DNA of 64,000 nt from Paenibacillus_D sp047238105 (GCF_047238105.1 NZ_JBDFMD010000001.1:4650001-4714000), one strand, 5' to 3'; shown: positions 42,781-50,333, numbered from the stretch's first letter. The notes: generated by a model from the letters alone, not told the origin. Made by a program: numbers and translations.

Positions 42781-43851
42781 ATGCCGCGCACACCGGGAAA
42801 GCCACGCAGTGCAGAGAAGCTGCAGGGCTGGAAGGCAGCGATCCATGAATACGTAAAGCTGGTCAACCAGGCGGAGATCGAGCTCGATGCCGAGCCGCTC
42901 AATCGGCTGGTCGACGACCGGGAACACTTGTCGAGGTACGGTACCAAGCTCGACCGATTGCGAGAGCGCGAGCAGCGCCGCTGTGCATGGTCCGGCCGCA
43001 ATGAAACAAAAGCGCAGCCGATGCGGGTGAACGAGGCAGCCCATGAAGCAACGCTGCTGCTGCGTCTGGACCAGCGTCGTTCCCTTGATCAGTTCGGCCA
43101 TGGATACGTAGAGGAACGGAGCGAATATGAGCGACTGTGGCTGCAGGATCATCAGGGGAGGTGGGCGATCGTCCGCATCGAACCGCTGGTCTCCGAACGC
43201 AGGCCGCGCTACGGTTCTTATTCGAGCAATGCGGTGCCTTATGAAGAGGAGCGCGGCAGGCAGCATACCGACCTGCATGTCCCGCGCAGCCGGCCCTTCG
43301 TCAATCGCAATCTCGTGCTGCCGCTGGCAACCCGGACCCAGCCGCAGCGCTACCGTCGCGACCGGGCCGTCGCGTATGCCGACACCTGGTGGAACAAAGC
43401 GAATCCCGAATACGAGGAATTCGAGGTGAATTGCACCAACTACATCTCCCAGTGTCTCTTTGCAGGCGGTGCCCCGATGAATTATACTGGTAGGAGGGAA
43501 TCGGGCTGGTGGTACAAGGGACGGGATGGCGGTCGCGAGTGGTGGAGTTATAGCTGGGCCGTATCCAACGCCATGCAGGCTCTGTTGGCTGCCCCGCGGC
43601 GCGAAGGACTGCGGGGGACGCTGGTGGACCGTCCCGAACAGCTGGAGCTGGGCGATGTCATCCTGTACGACTGGAACGGGGACGGCAGGTATCAGCACAG
43701 TACGATCGTGACGGCTTTTGATGCGGAGCGTATGCCACTTGTCAACGCCAACACCGTGTCCAGTCGCCACCGCTACTGGGATTATAGGGATTCCTATGCT
43801 TGGACGGAAGCCACACGCTATCAGATGGTTCACTTGGCGGATGAGTTTTGA
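42781..43851 (+). CDS. Amidase-domain protein (putative amidase, DUF-type C-terminus)
   Basis: The 356-residue product has an N-terminal region of basic and coiled character and a C-terminal domain typical of the putative amidase family (Pfam Amidase_6). That domain shows YRRDRAVAYADTWWNKANPEYEEF, then NCTNYISQCLFAGGAPM with the probable catalytic Cys, and DVILYDWNGDGRYQHSTIVTAFD with the probable His. In Paenibacillus such proteins are often tied to spore or wall metabolism, but no signal peptide is visible. The ATG at 42781 lies 7 bases from GGGGAGGA; the ATG at 42775 is too close. Confidence 0.82.
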   Translation: MPRTPGKPRSAEKLQGWKAAIHEYVKLVNQAEIELDAEPLNRLVDDREHLSRYGTKLDRLREREQRRCAWSGRNETKAQPMRVNEAAHEATLLLRLDQRRSLDQFGHGYVEERSEYERLWLQDHQGRWAIVRIEPLVSERRPRYGSYSSNAVPYEEERGRQHTDLHVPRSRPFVNRNLVLPLATRTQPQRYRRDRAVAYADTWWNKANPEYEEFEVNCTNYISQCLFAGGAPMNYTGRRESGWWYKGRDGGREWWSYSWAVSNAMQALLAAPRREGLRGTLVDRPEQLELGDVILYDWNGDGRYQHSTIVTAFDAERMPLVNANTVSSRHRYWDYRDSYAWTEATRYQMVHLADEF

Positions 43852-43918
43852 TTCGCGCAGACATTATCTCTCTTAATTCAATCAATTACCTTTATTATGT
43901 GGTACCGGAGGATAGCCA

Positions 43919-45010
43919 ATGGGGAAAAAAGTACGGGTAGGTCTGATCTACGGCGGCAAGTCGGGCGAGCATGAAGTGTCGCTGCAGACGGCGCTTGCGG
44001 TTATGAAGGCCTTTGATTATGCCAAATATGATATTATACCTTTCTATATTACCAAGCAAGGCAAATGGCATGCTGGCGCTGTGCTGGGCGCGCCGCCGCA
44101 AGAAGTGAAAGAACTCCAGTATGGTCCGTCCGCAGCAGGCGGGGAGCTCGTGCCGGTGCTGCGAAGCCTGCAGCCTGGCGGCGGCGACGCTGCCGGAGAG
44201 ACGCTGGATGTGATCTTTCCGCTGCTGCACGGCACCTATGGCGAAGACGGGACGATCCAGGGCTTGCTGGAGATGGCGGATGTCCCTTATGTCGGGGCCG
44301 GCGTGTTGGCATCGGCTGTAGGGATGGACAAAGTCATGATGAAGAAAGTGTTCGCTCAGGAAGGCTTGCCGCAGTGCGTCTATCGCCATTTCAACCGGAC
44401 GCAGTGGATCAAGGATCCGGCATTTTTCATTATGGAGGTTGAGGTAGCGCTCGGTTACCCTTGCTTTATCAAACCGGCCAATCTCGGCTCCAGCGTCGGC
44501 ATCTCCAAAGCGCGCAACCGGGAGGAGCTGACGGCAGCGATCGAGCTGGCGTTCCGCTATGACCGCAAGGTGATCGTCGAGGAGTTTGTCGATGCCCGCG
44601 AGATCGAGGTAAGTGTGCTCGGCAACGATGAACCACGGGCTTCGGTGCCCGGAGAGGTCATCACTTCCAGCGACTTCTATGATTATGATGCCAAGTATGT
44701 GGACGGCACCTCGCGGATGCAGATCCCGGCTGACGTGCCGGAGGAGGTCGCGGAAGAGGTGCGCAAGATGGCGCTTCAGGCCTTCCTGGCGATCGACGGC
44801 TCCGGCCTCTCGCGCGTTGACTTCTTCCTGCGCCGCGGGGACAACCAGCTGTTGATCAATGAAGTGAACACGATGCCGGGCTTCACCCCGTTCAGCATGT
44901 ATCCGCTGATGTGGAAGGAGACGGGCATGTCGTACCAGGAGCTGCTGGACACGCTGATCTCTCTGGCGGTCGCCAGACACCAGGAGAAGCAGCGGATTAC
45001 GTATAGTTAA
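43919..45010 (+). CDS. ddl: D-alanine--D-alanine ligase
   Basis: The 363-residue ATP-grasp enzyme makes the D-Ala-D-Ala dipeptide of peptidoglycan. Motifs: GGKSGEHEVSLQTA near the start, LLHGTYGEDGTIQGLLE, PANLGSSVGISKARN, EEFVDAREIEVSVLGN and LLINEVNTMPGFTP with metal-binding Glu and Asn. The Tyr in HGTYGEDG is the residue type that favours D-Ala over D-Lac as second substrate, as expected for a vancomycin-sensitive cell. The ATG at 43919 follows CGGAGGA. A tandem hairpin repeat begins on the base after its stop. Confidence 0.96.
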   Translation: MGKKVRVGLIYGGKSGEHEVSLQTALAVMKAFDYAKYDIIPFYITKQGKWHAGAVLGAPPQEVKELQYGPSAAGGELVPVLRSLQPGGGDAAGETLDVIFPLLHGTYGEDGTIQGLLEMADVPYVGAGVLASAVGMDKVMMKKVFAQEGLPQCVYRHFNRTQWIKDPAFFIMEVEVALGYPCFIKPANLGSSVGISKARNREELTAAIELAFRYDRKVIVEEFVDAREIEVSVLGNDEPRASVPGEVITSSDFYDYDAKYVDGTSRMQIPADVPEEVAEEVRKMALQAFLAIDGSGLSRVDFFLRRGDNQLLINEVNTMPGFTPFSMYPLMWKETGMSYQELLDTLISLAVARHQEKQRITYS

Positions 45011-45124
45011 AAGCTTTCCGGAGGAAAGCTGCTTCGTAAGCATAGGCTAAGCTTTCCGGAGGAAAGCTGCTTCGTAAGCATAGGCTAAGCTTTCCGGAGG
45101 AAAGCTGCTTCGTAAGCATAGGAT
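45011..45124. repeat. Three tandem 38-bp units with internal hairpins
   Basis: Three head-to-tail units at 45011-45048, 45049-45086 and 45087-45124 differ at one position only (the last ends ggat instead of ggct). Each carries two hairpins: AGCTTTCC-gga-GGAAAGCT and GCTT-cgt-AAGC. The array begins on the base after the ddl stop and ends 64 bp before the next gene. There are no spacers between units, so it is not a CRISPR array. Confidence 0.9.
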
Positions 45125-45188
45125 AAGCCCGCCGGGAGGCTATGACGCTTGGGCGGGCGAGCGGCAACTGAATTCAGGAGGGATACAT

Positions 45189-45506
45189 ATGGGTTTCGAG
45201 ACCGAGTTCAACTCCGTCTGCAAGTTCAAGTCGGAGCAAGAATTGTACGAGCTGCTGGAGTATGGCCGCAACAAGATGGTCAAGAGCGGCTTCCGCGTCT
45301 ATCCGACCGGACAGAAAGTGATCGCTTACGCACCGGATAATACCGCCGTATGCATCGTCAAGATTCTGGTCTCACTATCGGAGATTAATTTCCAGGGAGA
45401 GGAAATTACTCAAGTTGAAATGGAACTTGTACGCAAGCTCACCGAGGAAGAGTCGAGGGTTCAGACGGCTCTGGCGTACGAGATGTTTTTCGGCAACCGC
45501 GAATGA
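45189..45506 (+). CDS. Small cytosolic protein of unknown function, coupled to uvsE
   Basis: The 105-residue product has no signal peptide or membrane helix. It appears to be one compact alpha/beta domain (NSVCKFKSEQELYELLEYGR, then GFRVYPTGQKVIAYAP and a C-terminal helix). I do not recognise the family with confidence. The ATG at 45189 follows AGGAGG with good spacing, and the stop overlaps the uvsE ATG (ATGA at 45503-45506). The two are thus translationally coupled, which hints at a shared function. Confidence 0.75.
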   Translation: MGFETEFNSVCKFKSEQELYELLEYGRNKMVKSGFRVYPTGQKVIAYAPDNTAVCIVKILVSLSEINFQGEEITQVEMELVRKLTEEESRVQTALAYEMFFGNRE

Positions 45507-46546
45507 TCGTTCGTTTCGGATTCGTGGCGATGAGCATGCTTTTGGAGAATGCCTCGCCATCCCGGACGATGACCTACCGCAACTTCTCCCGTCTGCCTGA
45601 CAGGGAAGCAGCGGTGCGGCGTCTCGAACGCCTAGGGGAAGAGAACCTGCACAACACGCTGCGTGTGCTGCGACACGCTGCAGCGCATGACATCAAAGTG
45701 TACCGCCTTTCATCCAAACTGATCCCGCTCGCCACTCACGAGGCACTGGCCGACTGGGATCCTGTCCCTGCGCTTGCGGCCTCCTTTGCCAGGGTGGGCG
45801 AGTTTGTCCGTCGTCATGGGATTCGCGCTTCCTTCCATCCGGACCATTTCTGCGTGCTCAACACGCCTCGCCCGGAGGTGCTGGAGAAATCGGTGGAAGA
45901 TCTGGAGATGCATATCCGGATGCTGGAGGCGCTGGGGCTGGATGAGGCCTATAAATGCAACATCCATGTTGGCGGCGCTTACGGGGACAAGCCTGCCTCA
46001 GGGGAGAGGTTCCTCCGGCAGTTCGCTGCGATCGATGAGCGTTACCGCCACAGGATCACCCTGGAGAACGATGATAAGACCTTCACCGCTGCAGAGACGC
46101 TGCAGATCGCCGAGGCGGCGGGCGTCCCGATGGTGCTGGACATCCACCACCATGCCGTGAACAGCGACGGCTTGGCGATGACACAGCTGACGCAAAAGCT
46201 GTGGCCGCGCATCGCCGCGACCTGGGCGGTCGAACGCGAGCGGGCGCTGGCAGCAGGGCTTGGCGGCGGCGCGGATGCGCTGCAGACGCTGCTTGCGCCC
46301 AAGGTGCATGCCTCCAGCCCCAAGAGCGCCAAGGATCCCCGGAGTCATGCCGATGGAGTCGAAACGGGACCGTTGTTGGCATTCCTGAGCGGCATCGCGG
46401 GGTCGGTGCCGAGAGTGGACGTCATGCTCGAGGCCAAACAGAAGGATGCGGCACTCATGCAGCTGATGGACGAGCTGCGCAGCATCGCTGACGACAACGG
46501 GCAGCTGCGTTTCATTGATGATGCGACGGTTGAGATCAACGGCTAA
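45503..46546 (+). CDS. uvsE: UV DNA damage endonuclease
   Basis: The 347-residue product matches UvsE/UVDE, a TIM-barrel endonuclease that nicks 5' of UV photoproducts. Family landmarks: MIVRFGFVAMSMLLENASPS, YRLSSKLIPLATH, the metal-ligand HPDHFCVLNTPRPEV, NIHVGGAYGDKPASGERF, TLENDDKTFTAAETL and VLDIHHHAVN. The last 60 residues, ending near VDVMLEAKQKDAALMQLMDEL, contain the final metal-binding Glu. Useful for an organism whose spores are sunlight-exposed. Its ATG overlaps the previous stop. Confidence 0.92.
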   Translation: MIVRFGFVAMSMLLENASPSRTMTYRNFSRLPDREAAVRRLERLGEENLHNTLRVLRHAAAHDIKVYRLSSKLIPLATHEALADWDPVPALAASFARVGEFVRRHGIRASFHPDHFCVLNTPRPEVLEKSVEDLEMHIRMLEALGLDEAYKCNIHVGGAYGDKPASGERFLRQFAAIDERYRHRITLENDDKTFTAAETLQIAEAAGVPMVLDIHHHAVNSDGLAMTQLTQKLWPRIAATWAVERERALAAGLGGGADALQTLLAPKVHASSPKSAKDPRSHADGVETGPLLAFLSGIAGSVPRVDVMLEAKQKDAALMQLMDELRSIADDNGQLRFIDDATVEING

Positions 46547-46659
46547 CGCTGCAGGAAAGCATTTGACTCTTGAAAAGACAAGCCAAATGAAGTACTTTGG
46601 ACAAGAGCCTTTACCATGAAATGAAAGAGTGATCCCGTGAGGGTGAGGAGGAACAAACA

Positions 46660-47430
46660 ATGAGTGGGTTGTTAAACGGTAAAAACATTCTGGTCATGGG
46701 TGTCGCCAATGACCGCAGTATCGCATGGGCAATCGCCCAGTCCCTGGCTGCCCAAGGAGCCAACCTGGCATTTACATACGAGAGCGACCGCGTGGCCGAG
46801 AGAGTCCGCAAGCTGGCCGACACGATCCCAGGTGCCATTATCCTGCCGTGCAATGTGACGGTCGATGAAGAGATTGAAGCGCTGGCCTCTCACGTCAAGG
46901 AGCAGTTCGGCGTGCTGCACGGCCTGGTGCACAGTATCGCATTTGCGAAGACGGAGGAGCTCGAAGGGATGTTTGTCGATACCTCCCGGGAAGGCTTTGC
47001 CCTGGCTCATGATATCAGCGCTTACTCGCTGACTGCAGTAGCCCAGCGTCTGCATCCGCTGATGACCGAGGGCGGCAGCATCATGACGATGACTTACCTG
47101 GGGGCGGAGCGGGCGCTGCGCAACTACAACGTCATGGGCGTAGCCAAAGCGGCGCTTGAGGCTTCGGTCCGCTACCTGGCAACGGATCTTGGACCGTCCA
47201 ATATCCGGGTCAACGCCATCTCGGCTGGACCAATCCGGACACTGGCGGCCAAAGGCATCAAGGATTTCAACACGATCCTGCGTCAAGTGGAGGAGAAGGC
47301 GCCGCTGCGGCGGACGACGGAGACGGCGGAAGTCGGGGACACGGCAATGTTCCTGATGAGTCATCTCTCGCGCGGTATTACGGGCGAAGTCATCTATGTC
47401 GACAACGGTTATAACATCGTAGGCGTATAA
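46660..47430 (+). CDS. fabI: Enoyl-[acyl-carrier-protein] reductase (NADH)
   Basis: FabI reduces the enoyl-ACP double bond in the last step of each fatty acid elongation cycle. The 256-residue product has GVANDRSIAWAIAQSLAAQGA, the Tyr-X6-Lys catalytic pair in YNVMGVAKAAL, and NAISAGPIRTLAAKGI, diagnostic of FabI within the short-chain dehydrogenases. The ATG at 46660 follows GAGGAGGA. A tentative promoter (TTGAAA at 46570, TACTTT at 46593, 17 bp apart) lies upstream; I see no clear FapR operator. A terminator follows at 47443-47480. Confidence 0.96.
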   Translation: MSGLLNGKNILVMGVANDRSIAWAIAQSLAAQGANLAFTYESDRVAERVRKLADTIPGAIILPCNVTVDEEIEALASHVKEQFGVLHGLVHSIAFAKTEELEGMFVDTSREGFALAHDISAYSLTAVAQRLHPLMTEGGSIMTMTYLGAERALRNYNVMGVAKAALEASVRYLATDLGPSNIRVNAISAGPIRTLAAKGIKDFNTILRQVEEKAPLRRTTETAEVGDTAMFLMSHLSRGITGEVIYVDNGYNIVGV

Positions 47431-47442
47431 GCACCTTGATGA

Positions 47443-47480
47443 GGCCCTGTACCGCTGATATGAGCGGCACAGGGCCGTTT
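47443..47480 (+). terminator. Terminator after fabI
   Basis: ggccctgt (47443-47450) and acagggcc (47469-47476) pair, with an inner ccgct/agcgg extension, and are followed by GTTTG. It lies 12 bp after the stop. Confidence 0.7.
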
Positions 47481-47601
47481 GCTGCTTGCGCGGCGGAAGA
47501 TGGGCCGGCTTGTCCGCAAGATAGGCGAAACTTGTGCGGGGCTGGTACGTATACTAAACAGATGAGGTTGTATCATTAGAGGAAAGTAGAGTGATGACAC
47601 G

Positions 47602-48456
47602 ATGACTGATGGACGGAATGACGGTGTCGTCGGCAGCAAAAGCTTTACCGCGGTAGCGATCAATTGTGCGGCCAAGGCCGGCGAATGGATCAAGACCAAG
47701 CTCGGCGCTTACGCCTCTCTGACGATAAAGAGCTCCACGAGCGATCTGGTAACCGAAGTGGATAAAGGCTCGGAGAAGCTGATCCGCAGACTGATTCTTA
47801 CCCACTTCCCGGATCATGCTTTTTTGGGCGAGGAGGGGGTCGAGGCCGGGGCGGCAGCCTCGCGCAAAGCATTGGAGGATATGCAAGAAGAGGAATATCT
47901 GTGGATCGTCGATCCGATCGACGGCACAACCAATTTTGTGCACGGGTTTCCGTTCTTCGTCGTCTCCATCGCTCTTGCATACAAGGGCGAAGTGATCGTC
48001 GGCGTCGTCTATGATCCTTCGAGGGACGAGCTGTTCGTTGCGGAGAAAGGCAAGGGCGCTTATGTGCACGGCAACCGGATGCAGGTATCCAAGGAAACAT
48101 CATTGTCGGACAGTCTGATCGCTACCGGGTTCCCGGCGGATCAGCAGATGGCGTTGCCCATCAATCTCAAAGGCGTACAAGCTCTGGCCCCCCAAGTTCG
48201 CAATCTTCGGGTTGCGGGATCGGCGGCCTTGCATCTGGCCTATGTAGCGGCCGGCAGGCTGAGCGGGTTTTGGGAGATCGGGCTGAGCAGTTGGGACATG
48301 GCGGCGGGTACGCTGCTCGTCCAGGAGTCCGGGGGGCACGTCAGCGATACCTCAGGCATCGGCTATCATCTCGGAGTCCGCAATGTTGTGGCGACCAACG
48401 GCCTGCTGCATGATGAGCTGGTAGCTGCTCTGGGTAAAGCCGGAGCAACCGGATGA
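47602..48456 (+). CDS. Inositol monophosphatase family protein
   Basis: The 284-residue product carries the family's metal-binding motifs: GEEG near residue 73, the signature DPIDGTTNFVHGFPFF (about 112-127) and the C-terminal WDMAAGTLLVQESGG. These phosphatases act on inositol phosphates or other small phosphates (NADP, PAP); the true substrate is unclear. The ATG at 47602 has only a distant GAGG; no better in-frame start exists because the ATG nine bases earlier runs straight into a TGA. A terminator lies about 160 bp downstream. Confidence 0.88.
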   Translation: MTDGRNDGVVGSKSFTAVAINCAAKAGEWIKTKLGAYASLTIKSSTSDLVTEVDKGSEKLIRRLILTHFPDHAFLGEEGVEAGAAASRKALEDMQEEEYLWIVDPIDGTTNFVHGFPFFVVSIALAYKGEVIVGVVYDPSRDELFVAEKGKGAYVHGNRMQVSKETSLSDSLIATGFPADQQMALPINLKGVQALAPQVRNLRVAGSAALHLAYVAAGRLSGFWEIGLSSWDMAAGTLLVQESGGHVSDTSGIGYHLGVRNVVATNGLLHDELVAALGKAGATG

Positions 48457-48617
48457 CGGCTGATGCGGCATATGCCCAGTAAACCCAGATTGTGCAAGAT
48501 GAAAGTAAGCGATTACAGCATCAGTCAGACACCTTTTTGACGAGAGCGTCTTATATGTGAAGAGCAGGGAGCATTGAAAAATGCACTGCCCTCTCATCAG
48601 TGGACGGGATTACAAGT

Positions 48618-48655
48618 GAGCCTTTGCGCACGTGCGCAAAGGCTCTTTGCTTGTT
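48618..48655 (+). terminator. Terminator downstream of the inositol phosphatase-type gene
   Basis: A perfect 13-bp stem (gagcctttgcgca at 48618-48630 with its complement at 48633-48645) and a 2-nt loop, followed by TTTGCTTGTT. Confidence 0.75.
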
Positions 48656-48660
48656 ATAGG

Positions 48661-48770
48661 ACAAGGAAATGTACCTGCTCTATCTACGTAGCTTGTATTT
48701 CTCCAAAATGAAACGTGCTGCGCGTATGCTTGCGAAGCTGATATTGCTCGGCAATATGAAGGATGCCCGC
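48661..48770. repeat. Dispersed structured repeat, copy 4
   Basis: Shares the body (tctacgtagcttgtatttctcc, aatgaaacgtgctgcg, gcttgcgaagc) with copies at 9816, 35198 and 39661. The internal hairpin here is ATATTG-ctcgg-CAATAT, whereas copy 2 has AGTTTTG-ctttg-CAAAACT at the same place. The stem is kept while its sequence differs, which suggests selection for structure. Confidence 0.65.
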
Positions 48771-48800
48771 AGCGGCAGACACCAGGAGTGTCCCGGTTAC

Positions 48801-48980
48801 GGACAAAAGTACAATTAAAAACCGTAGAAAAAATATATACCGGCGGCTTAAGGACAAAAGTGCAGTTAAAATTCCGGGAAATGGATATAAAAGGGAATTT
48901 CGATCTAATTAATTGTACTTTTGACGTTATGATCCCGACAGGAAGAGAACAGTTGGGATCTAGTTGCACTTTTGTCCTTA
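48801..48980. repeat. Two interleaved inverted repeats (MITE-like)
   Basis: Pair A: CAAAAGTACAATTAA at 48804-48818 is complementary to 48909-48923. Pair B: TAAGGACAAAAGTGCA at 48849-48864 is complementary to 48965-48980 (16 of 16). The arms of A and B are related (GGACAAAAGTRCARTT), and the spans (about 125 and 132 bp) overlap. This suggests one small terminal-inverted-repeat element inserted into another copy, or an RNA with alternative folds. Confidence 0.7.
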
Positions 48981-49097
48981 GCTGGCCGTAGACGGCGCGA
49001 GTTCTTCCTAAGTGCTCAGAGGACGGGAAGCATATTAGCCAATATTTTCAAGATAATGCGCGTTGTGGGGGATATTTTTGGGGGACTTTGAATTTCG

Positions 49098-49128
49098 TTG
49101 AGATTTTTGTAGGAAAATTAGGTACACT
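49098..49128 (+). promoter_or_regulatory. Promoter candidate facing into the recombinase cassette from the left
   Basis: TTGAGA (49098-49103), a 19-bp spacer and TACACT (49123-49128) end 4 bp before the left palindromic site. At present no plus-strand gene follows; if the cassette is inverted it would read the recombinase gene. Confidence 0.4.
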
Positions 49129-49131
49129 AAA

Positions 49132-49155
49132 GTCGCACAATAATAGTTGTGCGAC
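49132..49155. repeat. Left palindromic recombination site (candidate)
   Basis: Nine-bp arms GTCGCACAA and TTGTGCGAC are perfect inverted repeats around the asymmetric 6-bp spacer TAATAG. This arm-spacer-arm layout is that of tyrosine recombinase core sites. A 23-of-24 identical copy in the opposite orientation is at 50280-50303. Confidence 0.8.
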
Positions 49156-49188
49156 ATAATCCGGGAAAATATGGCTCGTTTCGTCATT

Positions 49189-49217
49189 ATTATAGGACAA
49201 AAATACTATAAAATCAA
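49189..49217 (-). promoter_or_regulatory. Strong outward-facing promoter inside the cassette
   Basis: On the minus strand TTGATT (complement of 49212-49217), a 17-bp spacer and perfect TATAAT (complement of 49189-49194) form a near-ideal sigmaA promoter. It lies after the recombinase stop and points left, out through the site at 49132-49155. No minus-strand gene lies in its present path for over 6 kb. Confidence 0.7.
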
Positions 49218-49250
49218 TAGAATTCTAAGAAAACAAGGTCTTTAGACTCA

Positions 49251-50252
49251 TTAGTTAATGGTTTGGATGCGCATGAAGTCGATCAGACTCTCTTCTACAA
49301 AATCTGGTGCTGTTTTCTTAATTTGGTCTACAGTGTGAAGATAACGCTGAGTCGTATTGATATGAGAATGGCCCAGTGTCACTTGCACTTGCTGCAAACT
49401 GGCTCCGTGAAGCAAAGCGAGCGTCGCATTGGTATGTCTGAGCCAATGCGGCGTTAATTTTTTGCTAATTGTACTCAAACGTGCAGCGCGGCTGATAATC
49501 CGTTCAATCTGCCGTGTAGACAGTTGGAATAAGACCAGGTCTCCAGACGGCTCCCTGTGGTCAGACAGGTAGCGTGCGTATTCCATATAATAATTCCACA
49601 ACTGCTGAGGAACTTTAATCTCTCTCTCCTTGCCGCCCTTCCCCTTGGTAATCGTGACCCAAATGCCCGTCCCGGCAATGTCGGTATAAAAATCCTTCCA
49701 CTGGATTGCCGTCAGTTCGGAAACCCTCAACCCAAGCAGCACCAGCGATAAACCGATCAAGTAATTGCGCAGGCCTTCGCTTTGAAGCTGCTGCAAGATA
49801 AGTCCCACCTCGTTGCGGGTCAGGTAGTGGCGTTTGCTCGTGACCGGTACGGAGGGAAGACGAAGCCGCGAGGCCGGATTATGCGAAAACAGATTGATGT
49901 TAGGATCACTCCCCCATTTATAGAGTGATTTGAGTGGAGCGATAGTGGCAGCGATGGTGGCGGGAGCCAGCTTTTTAGGCGTGCTCCCGGATCCCGAGGT
50001 TGTTCTTAGGTTGTTCAGATGCAGCTTGAAGGCCTCCAACTCTCGCCATGTTACATCGTTGAGCGGTTTAAAATTTAGAAATGCCCGGAACCTCTCGATG
50101 GCCCGGACATAGTTTTTATAAGTATGGGCAGACCTGCTGCAGGTCGCCAGAAACATTTGAATGATTTGACTGTCGTTGTACTGGGAGTCGGCGTTCTCCT
50201 TGTTGCTGAGAGTAGTCCAGTTTCCTTGTATTTCCAGTGATGTAGTATCCAT
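49251..50252 (-). CDS. Tyrosine recombinase/integrase of the invertible cassette
   Basis: The 333-residue protein has an N-terminal SAM-like DNA-binding domain (about 30-120) and a catalytic domain with the full set of residues: Arg in LGLRVSELTAIQW, Lys in TKGKGGKEREI, His-X2-Arg in HWLRHTNATLALLHGA, His in LGHSHINTT and the nucleophile Tyr in QRYLHTV. It is XerC/D-like in size. The gene is AT-richer than its neighbours. The start is ATG 50252 after AGGAGGAG; an upstream in-frame ATG at 50288 lies in the palindromic site. It is the only gene between the two inverted sites, so these are its likely substrate. Confidence 0.9.
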   Translation of the reverse strand: MDTTSLEIQGNWTTLSNKENADSQYNDSQIIQMFLATCSRSAHTYKNYVRAIERFRAFLNFKPLNDVTWRELEAFKLHLNNLRTTSGSGSTPKKLAPATIAATIAPLKSLYKWGSDPNINLFSHNPASRLRLPSVPVTSKRHYLTRNEVGLILQQLQSEGLRNYLIGLSLVLLGLRVSELTAIQWKDFYTDIAGTGIWVTITKGKGGKEREIKVPQQLWNYYMEYARYLSDHREPSGDLVLFQLSTRQIERIISRAARLSTISKKLTPHWLRHTNATLALLHGASLQQVQVTLGHSHINTTQRYLHTVDQIKKTAPDFVEESLIDFMRIQTIN

Positions 50253-50279
50253 ATATGCACTCCTCCTGATGTCACGGAT

Positions 50280-50303
50280 GTCGCACAACTATTATTGTGC
50301 GCC
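50280..50303. repeat. Right palindromic recombination site (candidate)
   Basis: Arms GTCGCACAA (50280-50288) and TTGTGCGCC (50295-50303) surround the spacer CTATTA, the reverse complement of the left spacer. The reverse complement differs from the left site at one base. It lies in the leader of the recombinase gene and 77 bp before the HD-GYP gene. Confidence 0.8.
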
Positions 50304-50333
50304 ACTTCTCTATATCGACCGAGACGGGGATAC

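Larger units (their letters stand above)
48457..49131. other. Long non-coding stretch before the recombinase cassette
   Basis: Nearly 700 bp without a credible gene. In order it holds a terminator (48618-48655), repeat copy 4 (48661-48770), interleaved inverted repeats (48801-48980) and an AT-rich segment with a plus-strand promoter candidate (49098-49128). ORFs of 67 and 119 residues overlapping the repeats encode duplicated short peptides on each strand and look like by-products of the repeats. Confidence 0.6.
49132..50303. mobile_element. Candidate self-encoded invertible cassette with tyrosine recombinase
   Basis: A 1.17-kb segment is bounded by near-identical 24-bp palindromic sites in inverted orientation. 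It contains one gene (tyrosine recombinase, 49251-50252) and one outward-facing promoter at its left end (49189-49217). Inverted sites predict inversion, not excision. After inversion the promoter would lie near 50218-50246 facing the HD-GYP/che operon at 50380. The alternative is a small transposable element with palindromic terminal repeats. Confidence 0.65.

Noticed and set aside
45011..45124. Three regular repeats resembling a short CRISPR array
   Set aside because: Units are directly contiguous with no spacers and no cas gene is nearby, so it is a tandem hairpin repeat.
46547..46659. FapR operator before fabI
   Set aside because: I found no sequence close enough to the FapR consensus; only a tentative promoter is visible.
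48610..48991. ORFs of 119 (minus) and 67 (plus) residues with repeated peptides (NCTFV / LRTKVQLK)
   Set aside because: They exist only because the interleaved repeats are read in frame. Neither has a ribosome site.
49251..50252. Recombinase as the housekeeping XerC/XerD acting at dif
   Set aside because: The gene is AT-rich, sits alone between its own paired inverted sites, and those sites do not resemble the dif sequence of Bacillus.
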